NCBI GenBank assembly: GCA_017795085.1
Contig: CP051246.1
Span: 2,110,514-2,174,513 of the forward strand
Origin: Salegentibacter sp.
GTDB taxonomy: Bacteria; Bacteroidota; Bacteroidia; Flavobacteriales; Flavobacteriaceae
Direction of reading: 5' to 3'
DNA length: 64,000 bases
Shown here: positions 9,088 through 17,923 of the stretch, piece after piece
Numbering within the stretch: the first letter of the stretch is position 1
How the letters are laid out: each line of letters begins with the position of its first letter
Position numbers and translations under genes: made by a program
Notes under the pieces: model-generated
What the model saw: only the letters and a program-made list of their open reading frames with translations
Told to the model about the DNA's origin: nothing
The model's database searches: none

Positions 9088-10437
9088 ATGGAACAAACTT
9101 CTTTTTATATTTATTTACTTATAGGTATTACCGCCGGTTTTCTTTTTGGATGGCTTTTTAATAAGCTAAAAAGCCACTCGGTAATCAGTAAATTGGAAGC
9201 TGAAAACAATCAATTATCCCTACAAATAGAAAAAAATAATGAACAATTATCAAAAAGCTTAGAAGAAAAAAAATCAGATATTTCTGAATGGAAAAATGAA
9301 GCTGAAAAATATAGAAATGAGAAAGAATTTTTAAATAATGAACTTATCCGAAAAAATTCTAATCTAGAACATCTTCAGCAAAAGCTCCATGAACAAAAAG
9401 CGGAAATAAAAAAACTTCAGGAGAAATTCAGCAAAGAATTTGAAAACCTGGCCAACCGTATTTTTGAGCAGAAATCAGAGAAATTTACCTCAACAAACAA
9501 GGAAAATATTAAAAATATCCTGGAGCCGCTTCAGGAAAAAATCAAAACATTTGAGGAAAAGGTCACTAAAAACAATACTGATTTCATTGAGCGAAATGCC
9601 CGGCTTGATAAACAACTTCAATATTTAAACGAGCAAAATCTTAAAATAAGTGAAGAAGCCATCAATTTAACAAAAGCTTTAAAGGGTAATACCAAAATGC
9701 AGGGAAATTGGGGCGAGGTGGTATTGGAACGTATCCTCGAACGCAGCGGACTTCAAAAAGACAGCGAATATTTTATTCAGCAAAATTTTCAGCAAGAAGA
9801 CGGGAAACGTGTAATGCCTGATGTGATTATTCATTTGCCGGGAGATAAACGAATGATTATTGACTCAAAAGTTTCCCTAAATGCCTACGAGCGTTATGTA
9901 AATGAAGTCGATGAAAATTCCCGCCCCCTGCATTTAAAAAATCATCTCATGGCTGTAAGAAAGCGGGTTTCAGAATTAAGCCAAAAAAATTATCAAAACA
10001 TATATCAGAACGAAAGCCTAGATTTTGTACTGTTATTCATTCCGGTAGAAGCTGCATTTGCTCTGGCCTCAAATGAATATCCTCAACTTTATAATGAAGC
10101 CTTTGATCAAAATATCATTATGGTTACCCCCACAACTTTAATGGCGGTTTTAAAAACCATTGACAGCATGTGGCAAAACGAAAAACAAAAACAAAATGCT
10201 ATTGAAATTGCTTCTCGTGCCGGGGCATTGTATGATAGCTTTGTAAATTTAACCACAGAACTTGAAAAGGTTGGTAAACAACTAGGGACCGTGCAAAGTA
10301 GTTACGATAACGCAATGAAAAAACTCACCGGAAAAGGTAATTTAATCGGAAAAGTAGAAAAACTAAAAAAACTAGGGGCAAAAGCCAGTAAACAAATTGA
10401 CGAAAAACATTTAAAATCAGCCGAAAGGCATGAATAA
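9088..10437 (+). CDS. rmuC: DNA recombination protein RmuC
   Basis: 449 aa. An N-terminal membrane segment (about 6-24, YLLIGITAGFLFGWLF) is followed by a long coiled coil (about 30-200) rich in Lys, Glu and Asn. The conserved RmuC core then runs to about residue 400: QGNWGEVVLERILERSGL, MPDVIIHLPGDKRMIIDSKVSL and FVLLFIPVEAAFALA. The D...D-K pattern is the PD-(D/E)XK-like nuclease signature of the family. RmuC limits inversion at short inverted repeats in E. coli; the mechanism is not well known. It has its own -7 box and is followed 18 bases later by a thioesterase gene. Confidence 0.93.
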   Translation: MEQTSFYIYLLIGITAGFLFGWLFNKLKSHSVISKLEAENNQLSLQIEKNNEQLSKSLEEKKSDISEWKNEAEKYRNEKEFLNNELIRKNSNLEHLQQKLHEQKAEIKKLQEKFSKEFENLANRIFEQKSEKFTSTNKENIKNILEPLQEKIKTFEEKVTKNNTDFIERNARLDKQLQYLNEQNLKISEEAINLTKALKGNTKMQGNWGEVVLERILERSGLQKDSEYFIQQNFQQEDGKRVMPDVIIHLPGDKRMIIDSKVSLNAYERYVNEVDENSRPLHLKNHLMAVRKRVSELSQKNYQNIYQNESLDFVLLFIPVEAAFALASNEYPQLYNEAFDQNIIMVTPTTLMAVLKTIDSMWQNEKQKQNAIEIASRAGALYDSFVNLTTELEKVGKQLGTVQSSYDNAMKKLTGKGNLIGKVEKLKKLGAKASKQIDEKHLKSAERHE

Positions 10438-10455
10438 ACCAATAAATATCACTCT

Positions 10456-11001
10456 ATGAATGAAAAATACAAAACCGTAGCCGAATCAAGCGTATTGATT
10501 TCTGAATTAATGCTGCCATCACATTCCAATTTCAATAATAAAATACATGGAGGATATATATTATCTCTCTTAGACCAAATTGCCTTTGCCTGCGCTTCCA
10601 AGCATTCCGGTGCTTATTGCGTTACCGCTAGCGTAGATACTGTAGATTTCCTGAAACCTATAGAAATTGGAGAATTGGTCACAATGAAAGCTTCAGTAAA
10701 TTATGTAGGTTCCAGCTCTATGGTAATCGGGATTCGGGTGGAAGCTGAAAACATTCAAACCGGGGTAAAGAAACATTGCAATTCTTCCCACTTTACCATG
10801 GTTGCCAAAGACGATAAAGGAAAATCTGTAAAAGTACCCGGACTTATCTTAAAAACCGATGATGATATTCGTCGTTTTGCAAAAAGCATCAAACGAAATA
10901 AAGTAAAAAAACAACGTCGGGAAGAATTTCACGAAACCGATTTTATTTCTGAAGAATACCTGCACCTTGTTGAAAATTATAATGTAAAAATTGAACGCTA
11001 A
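10456..11001 (+). CDS. Acyl-CoA thioesterase, hotdog fold (YciA/ACOT-like)
   Basis: 181 aa. One hotdog domain spans about 8-130, with NNKIHGGYILSLLDQIAFACA on the central helix and SVDTVDFLKPIEIGE on the following strand, as in acyl-CoA hydrolases of the YciA/BFIT group that release CoA from medium or long acyl-CoA in the cytoplasm. The remaining 50 residues are a basic helical tail (KSIKRNKVKKQRREEF). The gene lies between rmuC and an SBF-like transporter with tight spacing on both sides, so it is probably co-transcribed. Family firm; substrate range unknown. Confidence 0.88.
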   Translation: MNEKYKTVAESSVLISELMLPSHSNFNNKIHGGYILSLLDQIAFACASKHSGAYCVTASVDTVDFLKPIEIGELVTMKASVNYVGSSSMVIGIRVEAENIQTGVKKHCNSSHFTMVAKDDKGKSVKVPGLILKTDDDIRRFAKSIKRNKVKKQRREEFHETDFISEEYLHLVENYNVKIER

Positions 11002-11003
11002 TT

Positions 11004-11978
11004 TTGAAATTTAACGGGTTTATAGCAACGCTTTTTGCTGCTATTGGTATTGCTTATTTTTTTCCGCAGGGAATTGAGATTTTTCCACTGCAAACCATTA
11101 CCGATATCGGGATAGGGCTTATTTTTCTGTTTTACGGTCTAAAATTATCGCCGGCAGAATTTAAACTGGGCTTTTTCAATTACCGGGCACACCTGGTAAT
11201 TCAGCTTAGTACTTTTTTGTTCTTTCCCCTATTGGTTTTAGCTTTACTCCCGATTTTTAAAAACGGTACTTCTTCAGAATTATGGCTGGCATTATTTTTC
11301 TTGGGTACATTACCATCTACGGTTTCCTCATCAATAGTTATGGTTTCCCTGGCCAAAGGAAACGTTCCCACTGCCATTTTTAACGCTAGCCTTTCTGGAC
11401 TTATCGGGATTATCGCAACCCCGCTCTGGCTTAGCTTTTTTATGAAGAAATCAGGAGGAGATTTTGATTTTAGTACTATTATTCTGAAATTATTCCTGCA
11501 AATTATTTTACCGCTAATCATTGGGCTTTTCCTGCAACGCCTTTTGGGTAAATTTGCCAGGAAATATAGTAAAACCCTGGCTCTCTTTGATAAAACTACA
11601 ATTATCTTAATTGTTTATTCCAGTTTTAGCGCTTCCTTTTTATCGGGAATGTTTAGTGAAACCAGTTGGGCAGATTTAGGGAAACTCTTTGGTACTGTGC
11701 TTATTTTATTTTTTGTTGTCTACTACGGATTAGGCCTGTTATCTAATAAATTAGGCTTTAGTATTTCAAATAAAATAACCACGCAATTCTGCGGAACAAA
11801 AAAATCACTTGTTCACGGTTCGGTTATGGTAAAAGTTATTTTTGGTGCCGCGGCAAATACCGGCTTAATTCTTTTACCTATTATGCTCTACCATTCCCTT
11901 CAGCTTTTACTCGTGGCCTATTTTGCTGAACGTTACCGTAAAAAACAAATGACTGAAATTGAAGGGGAAAAACTATAA
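11004..11978 (+). CDS. Bile acid:sodium symporter-like (SBF-like) membrane transporter
   Basis: 324 aa, nine to ten hydrophobic helices. Motifs such as IGIGLIFLFYGLKLSP, FFLGTLPSTVSSSIVMVSLAKGNVPTA and FCGTKKSLVHGSVM are characteristic of the SBF-like group (yeast Rch1 and bacterial homologues), sodium-linked inner-membrane transporters of mostly unknown substrate. The only fitting start is TTG at 11004, two bases after the thioesterase stop codon, which suggests translational coupling. The last six bases overlap the convergent DUF423 gene. Confidence 0.87.
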   Translation: MKFNGFIATLFAAIGIAYFFPQGIEIFPLQTITDIGIGLIFLFYGLKLSPAEFKLGFFNYRAHLVIQLSTFLFFPLLVLALLPIFKNGTSSELWLALFFLGTLPSTVSSSIVMVSLAKGNVPTAIFNASLSGLIGIIATPLWLSFFMKKSGGDFDFSTIILKLFLQIILPLIIGLFLQRLLGKFARKYSKTLALFDKTTIILIVYSSFSASFLSGMFSETSWADLGKLFGTVLILFFVVYYGLGLLSNKLGFSISNKITTQFCGTKKSLVHGSVMVKVIFGAAANTGLILLPIMLYHSLQLLLVAYFAERYRKKQMTEIEGEKL

Positions 11979-12365
11979 AAATATTGAAATTCTAACAATA
12001 TTCATAGTAAAAAGAATCCAGCCCAAAATAAACAATAAGCCCCCCAGGGGTGTAACCGGCCCTAAAAACCTCATCTTTTTACCGAATAACGAAGAGATAG
12101 TCAATGCATAAATACTGAAAGAAAACAGAAAAACCCCTATGATAAGGGACCAGCCCATTAACATTTCTGAAAAGTTAAGAAACGGAAAAACAATCCCACA
12201 GATAATTAGTAAAATTGCGTGATACATTTGATATTTCACACCGGCTTCAAAACTTTTGAGCCGCTCGTCTGAAAATTGATCTTTCAGAAAATGAGCACCA
12301 AAAGCACCAAAAATTACGGCTAAAGCTCCGTAAATCCCTCCAAAAATAAGGACGAGTTCTTTCAT
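11973..12365 (-). CDS. DUF423 family membrane protein (YgdD-like)
   Basis: 130 aa with four hydrophobic segments. The N-terminus GGIYGALAVIFGAFGAHFLKD, the loop FEAGVKYQMYHAILL and the closing GPVTPLGGLLFILGW are the DUF423 hallmarks. These are small inner-membrane proteins of unknown function, near-universal in Bacteroidota. The gene overlaps the convergent transporter gene by six bases and stands alone on its strand. Family firm, function unknown. Confidence 0.9.
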   Translation of the reverse strand: MKELVLIFGGIYGALAVIFGAFGAHFLKDQFSDERLKSFEAGVKYQMYHAILLIICGIVFPFLNFSEMLMGWSLIIGVFLFSFSIYALTISSLFGKKMRFLGPVTPLGGLLFILGWILFTMNIVRISIFL

Positions 12366-12463
12366 TATATCTTATTTAAATCAAAAATCGCTGGGAATTA
12401 AAAAATCCATTGATAGGATTTAATATTATGCACTACTTTAATTATGACAGCAATATAATAAAA

Positions 12464-12612
12464 AAGAAGCTGTCTGAAAGTCTCATTTCGTCAGGCTAAA
12501 ATATTTCAGACTTTATCTGGAATTCATTTCGGGGTTTTATACCATGTTTTAATTTTGAACATCTTGGAAATGAATTCAGGATAACGATAAAAAAACTCTC
12601 ACACAGCTTCTT
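12464..12612. repeat. 149-bp palindromic MITE-like element, second family
   Basis: AAGAAGCTGTCTGAAA (12464-12479) is the inverted copy of TCTCACACAGCTTCTT (12597-12612) with two mismatches in 16. A second pair lies inside: CTGGAATTCATTTC (12517-12530) against GAAATGAATTCAGG (12567-12580), two mismatches in 14. There is no coding capacity. It fills the gap between DUF423 and the 3' end of carB. Its termini do not resemble those of the 6905-7064 element, so it is a different family. Confidence 0.65.
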
Positions 12613-12631
12613 AAACTATTTTTTAAAAAAA

Positions 12632-15484
12632 CTATTTACTCAAATACATTTTCCTTCTGGAATATAAATCATAAAAGTCATCATCTTTCAGGCTGTCGAT
12701 AAACAGAATGCTCTCGCCGGTACTTTTCATTTCCGGGCCGAGTTGTTTATTTACATTCGGGAATTTATTGAAAGAAAACACCGGTTGTTTAATGGCATAA
12801 CCATCTAATTTTGGTTCAAATTTAAAATCAGATAGCTTTTTAGCACCAAGCATTACTTTGGTAGCATAGTTCACATAAGGTTCTTTATAAGCTTTTGCAA
12901 TAAATGGCACTGTTCTCGAAGCACGTGGATTGGCTTCAATAATGTAAACCATATCATCTTTTATCGCAAACTGAATATTGATTAAACCAACAGTGTTTAA
13001 TGCTAAAGCGATTTTACGGGTATGATCTTTAATTTGTTGCATTACCAAATCACCAAGATTAAATGGCGGAAGGACTGCGTTAGAGTCTCCTGAATGGATT
13101 CCGCAAGGCTCAATATGCTCCATTATTCCAATGATATGAACATCCTTTCCATCACAAATCGCATCGGCTTCAGCTTCTATAGCACCATCTAAATAATGGT
13201 CAAGCAACAGTTTATTATTTGGAATTTTTCGAAGCAAGTCTACTACGTGCGCTTCAAGGTCATCTTTATTGATTACGATTTTCATCCCCTGGCCGCCCAA
13301 TACGTATGAAGGGCGCACCAAAATTGGAAAATCCAGTTCATCCGCAAGCGCCAGGGCCTCATCGGCAGTTTCAGCTACACCAAACTCTGGATAAGGGATA
13401 TCATTTTCCTGTAATAATTTAGAAAAACTTCCTCGGTCTTCGGCTAAATCAAGAGCTTCATAGCTGGTACCCATAATTTTAATTCCGTAGCGCTCAAGTT
13501 TTTCAGCAAGCTTAAGAGCGGTTTGCCCCCCAAGCTGCACAATTACACCCTCAGGATTTTCGTGACGAATAATATCGTAGATATGTTCCCAGAAAACCGG
13601 CTCAAAATACAGTTTATCGGCAACATCAAAATCGGTGGATACTGTCTCAGGATTACAGTTTATCATTATGGTTTCATAACCACATTCGGCTGCAGCCAAA
13701 ACCCCGTGCACACAGGAGTAATCAAATTCGATCCCCTGGCCTATTCGGTTTGGCCCTGAACCAAGTACCACGATTTTTTTGCGGTCGGTTACCTTACTCT
13801 CATTCGATACATAACGCTTTCCATCTGGCGTTTCTATATCGGCTTCAAAAGTGGAATAATAATATGGAGTTTCCGCCTTAAATTCGGCCGCACAGGTATC
13901 TACCAGTTTAAACACGCGGTTAATTCCTAATTCTTCTCTTTTTTGATGCAATTCACTTTCCCAGCAGTCAAGCATATGCGCTATCTGCCTGTCGGCAAAA
14001 CCTTTTTGTTTGGCCTCAAGTAATAATTCCTTAGAAAGTGAATTGATATCGTAAGTTGAGATTTCAGTTTCCAGTGCTGCAAGTTCCTCGTATTGCTTAA
14101 GGAACCACATATCGATTTTCGTGATTTCATGAATACGACTAAGCGGAATTCCCAGCTGAATAGCATCGTAAATCACAAATACCCGATCCCAGCTTGCATA
14201 GGTAAGTTTATCGATGATGGTCTCATAATTTTTATACCCCTTCCCATCAGCACCGAGTCCGTTTCTTTTTATTTCAAGGGATTGGGTGGCCTTATGCAGG
14301 GCTTCCTGGAAAGAGCGCCCAATACCCATAACTTCTCCCACCGATTTCATTTGTGGACCTAAAGTACGGTCAGACCCTTCAAACTTATCAAAATTCCAAC
14401 GTGGTATTTTTACAATTACATAATCTAAACTTGGCTCGAATAAAGCTGATGTAGATTTTGTAATTTGATTATCAAGTTCATCTAAAGTATAACCAAGGGC
14501 CAATTTACTAGCAACCTTAGCAATTGGATACCCCGTTGCTTTAGACGCCAAAGCCGAAGAACGCGATACACGCGGATTAATTTCTACAGCAATAATATCT
14601 TCATTTTCGTCGGGACTTACCGCAAATTGTACGTTACATCCTCCGGCAAAATCACCGATATTACGAATCATTTTTATGGCCATATCCCGCATACGCTGAA
14701 AAGCAGAATCGCTCAAAGTCATTGCCGGTGCAACGGTAATTGAGTCTCCGGTATGGATACCCATTGGATCCATATTTTCAACGGTACAAATAATAACCAC
14801 GTTATCATTTTTATCCCGTAATAACTCCAACTCATATTCTTTCCAACCCTGCAAAGCTTTATCAATTAAAACTTCGTGAATTGGAGATACTTCTAAACCG
14901 TGCGATAAGGCTTCTTCAAATTCTTCTTCTGTTTCTACAAAAGCTGCTCCTGCTCCTCCCAACGTAAAAGAAGCACGAATAAGTAAAGGAAGTCCAAATT
15001 CCTGGGCAATTTCTTTTCCCTGTAAAATAGATTTTGCTGTTTTTGCCGGAGCTACAGGAATATCTATTCTAGACATTAACTGCTTAAACTTTTCGCGATC
15101 TTCGGTAATATTAATCGCATCGATATCAACACCGATTAACTTTACATTAAAATCTTCCCAAATTCCTTTTTCATCGGCTTCAATACAAAGGTTTAAAGCC
15201 GTTTGTCCTCCCATTGTTGGTAGTACAGCATCAATTTGCGGATGCTCTTTAAGGATTTGGATAATAGATTTTGTTGTAAGTGGCTTAAGGTATACATGAT
15301 CGGCCATCGAAGGGTCGGTCATAATGGTTGCGGGATTTGAATTTATAAGAATTGTCTCAATCCCATCTTCTCTTAAAGACCTTAAAGATTGTGTTCCCGA
15401 ATAATCGAATTCACAGGCCTGGCCAATTACAATAGGTCCCGAGCCTATAATTAAAATACTTTTGAGCTTTTCGTTTTTTGGCAT
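12632..15484 (-). CDS. carB: Carbamoyl-phosphate synthase, large subunit
   Basis: 950 aa. It makes carbamoyl phosphate from bicarbonate, ammonia and two ATP for pyrimidines and arginine. The internal duplication is clear: GSGPIVIGQACEFDYSG at residue 13 and GSGPNRIGQGIEFDYS near 575, each starting an ATP-grasp half (FTLGGAGAAF and YVLGGQGMKI as the Gly-rich loops). It ends after KQLGPEMKSTGE and about 25 more residues, so the C-terminal MGS-like allosteric domain (about 120 aa in E. coli CarB, 1073 aa) is missing. I recall this short form in other Flavobacteriaceae. carA is not next to it. rpmH lies upstream on the same strand but is separated by a terminator. Confidence 0.96.
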   Translation of the reverse strand: MPKNEKLKSILIIGSGPIVIGQACEFDYSGTQSLRSLREDGIETILINSNPATIMTDPSMADHVYLKPLTTKSIIQILKEHPQIDAVLPTMGGQTALNLCIEADEKGIWEDFNVKLIGVDIDAINITEDREKFKQLMSRIDIPVAPAKTAKSILQGKEIAQEFGLPLLIRASFTLGGAGAAFVETEEEFEEALSHGLEVSPIHEVLIDKALQGWKEYELELLRDKNDNVVIICTVENMDPMGIHTGDSITVAPAMTLSDSAFQRMRDMAIKMIRNIGDFAGGCNVQFAVSPDENEDIIAVEINPRVSRSSALASKATGYPIAKVASKLALGYTLDELDNQITKSTSALFEPSLDYVIVKIPRWNFDKFEGSDRTLGPQMKSVGEVMGIGRSFQEALHKATQSLEIKRNGLGADGKGYKNYETIIDKLTYASWDRVFVIYDAIQLGIPLSRIHEITKIDMWFLKQYEELAALETEISTYDINSLSKELLLEAKQKGFADRQIAHMLDCWESELHQKREELGINRVFKLVDTCAAEFKAETPYYYSTFEADIETPDGKRYVSNESKVTDRKKIVVLGSGPNRIGQGIEFDYSCVHGVLAAAECGYETIMINCNPETVSTDFDVADKLYFEPVFWEHIYDIIRHENPEGVIVQLGGQTALKLAEKLERYGIKIMGTSYEALDLAEDRGSFSKLLQENDIPYPEFGVAETADEALALADELDFPILVRPSYVLGGQGMKIVINKDDLEAHVVDLLRKIPNNKLLLDHYLDGAIEAEADAICDGKDVHIIGIMEHIEPCGIHSGDSNAVLPPFNLGDLVMQQIKDHTRKIALALNTVGLINIQFAIKDDMVYIIEANPRASRTVPFIAKAYKEPYVNYATKVMLGAKKLSDFKFEPKLDGYAIKQPVFSFNKFPNVNKQLGPEMKSTGESILFIDSLKDDDFYDLYSRRKMYLSK

Positions 15485-15529
15485 CTTGAATAGTTGTGTT
15501 GGTGATAAAATTTCGAAGCGTTTGGATAT

Positions 15530-15562
15530 AAAAAAAGGCGTTACTTAAAAAGTAACACCTTT
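15530..15562 (-). terminator. Rho-independent terminator of rpmH
   Basis: GGCGTTACTT (15537-15546) and AAGTAACACC (15550-15559) form a 10-bp stem with one GU-type pair and a 3-base loop. On the minus strand it is followed by a run of seven T, in line with termination after rpmH and before carB. Confidence 0.85.
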
Positions 15563-15585
15563 ATTATTTTCAATAATGATATTCA

Positions 15586-15744
15586 TTAGTGTTTATGTCT
15601 GTTTTCAGAAGATACAGATAATTTCTTTCTTCCTTTTGCACGTCTTCTGGCCAATACTTTTCTGCCATTGGCACTCGCCATGCGTTCCCTGAAACCGTGC
15701 TTGTTTTTTCTTTTTCTCTTAGAGGGTTGAAACGTTCTTTTCAT
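15586..15744 (-). CDS. rpmH: Ribosomal protein L34
   Basis: 52 aa, almost entirely basic: [20 protein letters not shown], then [19 protein letters not shown], the family pattern. It is a structural protein of the 50S subunit. The open frame extends upstream to 15813, but that extension starts inside the promoter -7 box, so the start is the ATG at 15744. The C-terminus is a few residues longer ([11 protein letters not shown]) than in E. coli (46 aa), as is usual in Bacteroidota. Confidence 0.97.
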
Positions 15745-15802
15745 TTTAAATATCTTTAAATCTTCTGATAATTCTTTTTTCTTGCGCTCGCAAAACTGCG
15801 TG

Positions 15803-15833
15803 CAAATATACAAAGGTTTTTAACTATAGCAAA
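15803..15833 (-). promoter_or_regulatory. rpmH promoter with both Bacteroidota elements
   Basis: On the minus strand TTTG (15833-15830) is followed by 19 bases and then TATATTTG (15810-15803), matching the -33 and -7 elements of Bacteroidota primary-sigma promoters. It leaves a leader of about 50 bases before the rpmH ATG. Confidence 0.8.
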
Positions 15834-15866
15834 CCTCAAAGCTAAATTATTTACAATACTTTTTTA

Positions 15867-15874
15867 TACCTTTG
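15867..15874 (+). promoter_or_regulatory. Probable -7 box for the gene at 15895
   Basis: TACCTTTG matches TAnnTTTG, 20 bases before the ATG. It faces away from the rpmH promoter, giving a divergent promoter pair 60 bases apart. No clear -33 TTG was found. Confidence 0.5.
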
Positions 15875-15894
15875 CGGCCTGAAAAATCAGCTTT

Positions 15895-16410
15895 ATGTTT
15901 AATAAGAATATCAAGATTGTTTTAGCGGGTATTATTTTGGCCCTAGCCGTATGGCAGTTTATTGAAGGGAACATCGGAAATGGAATTATGTGGGTTCTGC
16001 TCTCCCTAATTTTCGTATTTCTTTATTTTAAAAACGAAATGATATTACTGGCCTTTCTCCGGCTTAGAAAGCAGGATTTTGACGGAGCAAAAAAATGGCT
16101 GGATAAAATTAAAAATCCTGAAAAATCGCTTATTCAAAAACAACAGGGGTATTACTGGTACCTTCACGGCTTAATGGTTTCCCAAACCAATATTACCCAA
16201 GCTGAAAAATTCTTCAAACGTGCAATTCGATTAGGCTTGAATATGGATCAGGACCTGGCAATGGCCAAATTAAACCTTGCCGGAATTGCGATGACCAAAC
16301 GCCGTAAACGCGAAGCTACCAATCTTCTTGCTGAAGCTAAAAAGCTAGATAAACACGGAATGATGAAAGACCAGATTAAAATGATGAAGCAGCAAATGAA
16401 GAAGATTTAA
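15895..16410 (+). CDS. Small membrane protein with TPR-like C-terminal region
   Basis: 171 aa. Two adjoining membrane helices (about 7-45: IVLAGIILALAVWQFIEG, IMWVLLSLIFVFLYF) precede a soluble helical region containing TPR-like pairs: DFDGAKKWLDKIKNPEKSL, YYWYLHGLMVSQTNITQAEKFFKRAIRLG and AMAKLNLAGIAMTKRRKREA. It ends in a Met- and Lys-rich helix (MMKDQIKMMKQQMKKI). Such proteins are widespread in Flavobacteria and are sometimes labelled DUF2892, which I could not confirm here. Probably an inner-membrane scaffold; function unknown. It stands alone, divergent from rpmH. Confidence 0.8.
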   Translation: MFNKNIKIVLAGIILALAVWQFIEGNIGNGIMWVLLSLIFVFLYFKNEMILLAFLRLRKQDFDGAKKWLDKIKNPEKSLIQKQQGYYWYLHGLMVSQTNITQAEKFFKRAIRLGLNMDQDLAMAKLNLAGIAMTKRRKREATNLLAEAKKLDKHGMMKDQIKMMKQQMKKI

Positions 16411-16431
16411 ACTTCTTTAGGAATTAAAACC

Positions 16432-17901
16432 TTACAGCAAAGGCGCCCATAAACGGCACAGAGCTTCCTTAACTTTAGCCGAATACGCGCGATTTATCCA
16501 GGCTTCCAGTTCCAATTCTTTACATTCCTTCAAATCGTCGTTATAAACATCAAACATTTCGGTGGCCAGGTATTTATCGTATACAAAAGCATTGACCTCA
16601 AAATTGATGTCAAAACTTCTATTATCAAGATTACAAGAACCAATACTGGTTAGAACACCATCTACCACCATGGTCTTTGCGTGAACCATACCTTTATGAT
16701 AATGAAAAACCTTAACTCCAGACTCCAGTAATTTTTCTATATAAGAATTTGTGGCATATCGTGCAATCACTGAATCACCCTTCTCCGGAATAATTATTTT
16801 CACCTCAACACCTATCCTGCTTGCCATACAAAGCGCGGTAAGTATCTGGTTATTTGGGATAAAATAGGGAGTGGTGATATAAATGTATTCCTCAGCCGTA
16901 TTTATACCGGTTAGAATTGCCTCCATAATATTCTGCCAATCCGTATCAGGACCACTGGCAGCAATTTGAACGGCAGTTCTTTCAGGTATACCTATCTTAG
17001 GAAAAAAATTGTCTTCAATTTTTAATTCTTTCCCACTAATAAAATTGAAATTCAATAGAAATTGCGCCTGTAAAGATTTCACCGCATGGCCTTTAATTCT
17101 AAGATGTGTGTCCCGCCAAAAAAGTTTCTCTTTAGGGTTTTCTTCAAAATTAACATATTCGTCACAAATATTAATTCCTCCAATAAATCCTATATCACCG
17201 TCTATAATTGCCATTTTTCGATGGTTCCGGTAATTTAATTTCCGGGTTAGATTAGGAAACCACACCGGCATAAATGGATAAATTTCAATCCCTGCAGCTT
17301 TCATTTTCTTTACCGCTTTAGAGGAAAGTCTGCTAGCCACATAATCATAACTTACACGTACTTTCACTCCTTCTTCTGCTTTTTCACAAAGTAAAAGGAT
17401 AAGTCTATTACCTAATCTACCACTATTAATAATGTAATATTCAATATGAATATGGTGTTTGGCATTTTTAATATCCTCAAATAAAGCTGTAAACTTATTT
17501 TCCCCATTTATAAGAACATTGACTTTATTTTTAAACGTTACCGGCTTTGTTTGGTTGTTTTGAAGCAAACTTACCAGTTTTATCTTTCGTTCAACACAAT
17601 CCTGATTTTTATTTTTATCAATCAGGTCCTGTTCAGTAAGCATTAGCTTATCTTCCCAATGCTGAATAATTTTCTGGTCGTAGAGCTTTTTACGATTAAA
17701 TAATTTACTTTTCCTGAATTCCTGAGCAAAGAAATAATAAATCAAAAGTCCAATAACCGGTAATACAAAAAGTGCAAAAATCAGGGAAATACTTTTCACC
17801 GGTTCCCGAAAATGCATTAATTCATAACCCGTTGTTATAAAAACAATTAGAAAATTGACAGATAAAAGAATCCACCAAATATTATCTATCAAGAAGTCCA
17901 T
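16432..17901 (-). CDS. cls: Cardiolipin synthase, phospholipase D family
   Basis: 489 aa. Two N-terminal membrane helices (about 5-25 and 38-58) come before two PLD domains, each with an HKD motif: HRKMAIIDG (His227) and HAKTMVVDG (His407), followed by GGINICDEY and GSCNLDNRSF. The enzyme joins two phosphatidylglycerol molecules, or PG and another phospholipid, into cardiolipin at the inner membrane. The length fits bacterial Cls. The next gene on the strand (lytic transglycosylase) lies 22 bases upstream of its start, so the two are probably co-transcribed as an envelope pair. Confidence 0.93.
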   Translation of the reverse strand: MDFLIDNIWWILLSVNFLIVFITTGYELMHFREPVKSISLIFALFVLPVIGLLIYYFFAQEFRKSKLFNRKKLYDQKIIQHWEDKLMLTEQDLIDKNKNQDCVERKIKLVSLLQNNQTKPVTFKNKVNVLINGENKFTALFEDIKNAKHHIHIEYYIINSGRLGNRLILLLCEKAEEGVKVRVSYDYVASRLSSKAVKKMKAAGIEIYPFMPVWFPNLTRKLNYRNHRKMAIIDGDIGFIGGINICDEYVNFEENPKEKLFWRDTHLRIKGHAVKSLQAQFLLNFNFISGKELKIEDNFFPKIGIPERTAVQIAASGPDTDWQNIMEAILTGINTAEEYIYITTPYFIPNNQILTALCMASRIGVEVKIIIPEKGDSVIARYATNSYIEKLLESGVKVFHYHKGMVHAKTMVVDGVLTSIGSCNLDNRSFDINFEVNAFVYDKYLATEMFDVYNDDLKECKELELEAWINRAYSAKVKEALCRLWAPLL

Positions 17902-17923
17902 CTTTTTATCAGGTTATATTTTT

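Noticed and set aside
15745-15813. N-terminal extension of the rpmH frame (23 extra residues)
   Set aside because: Its start codon overlaps the promoter -7 box, and L34 proteins start at MKRTFQPS.
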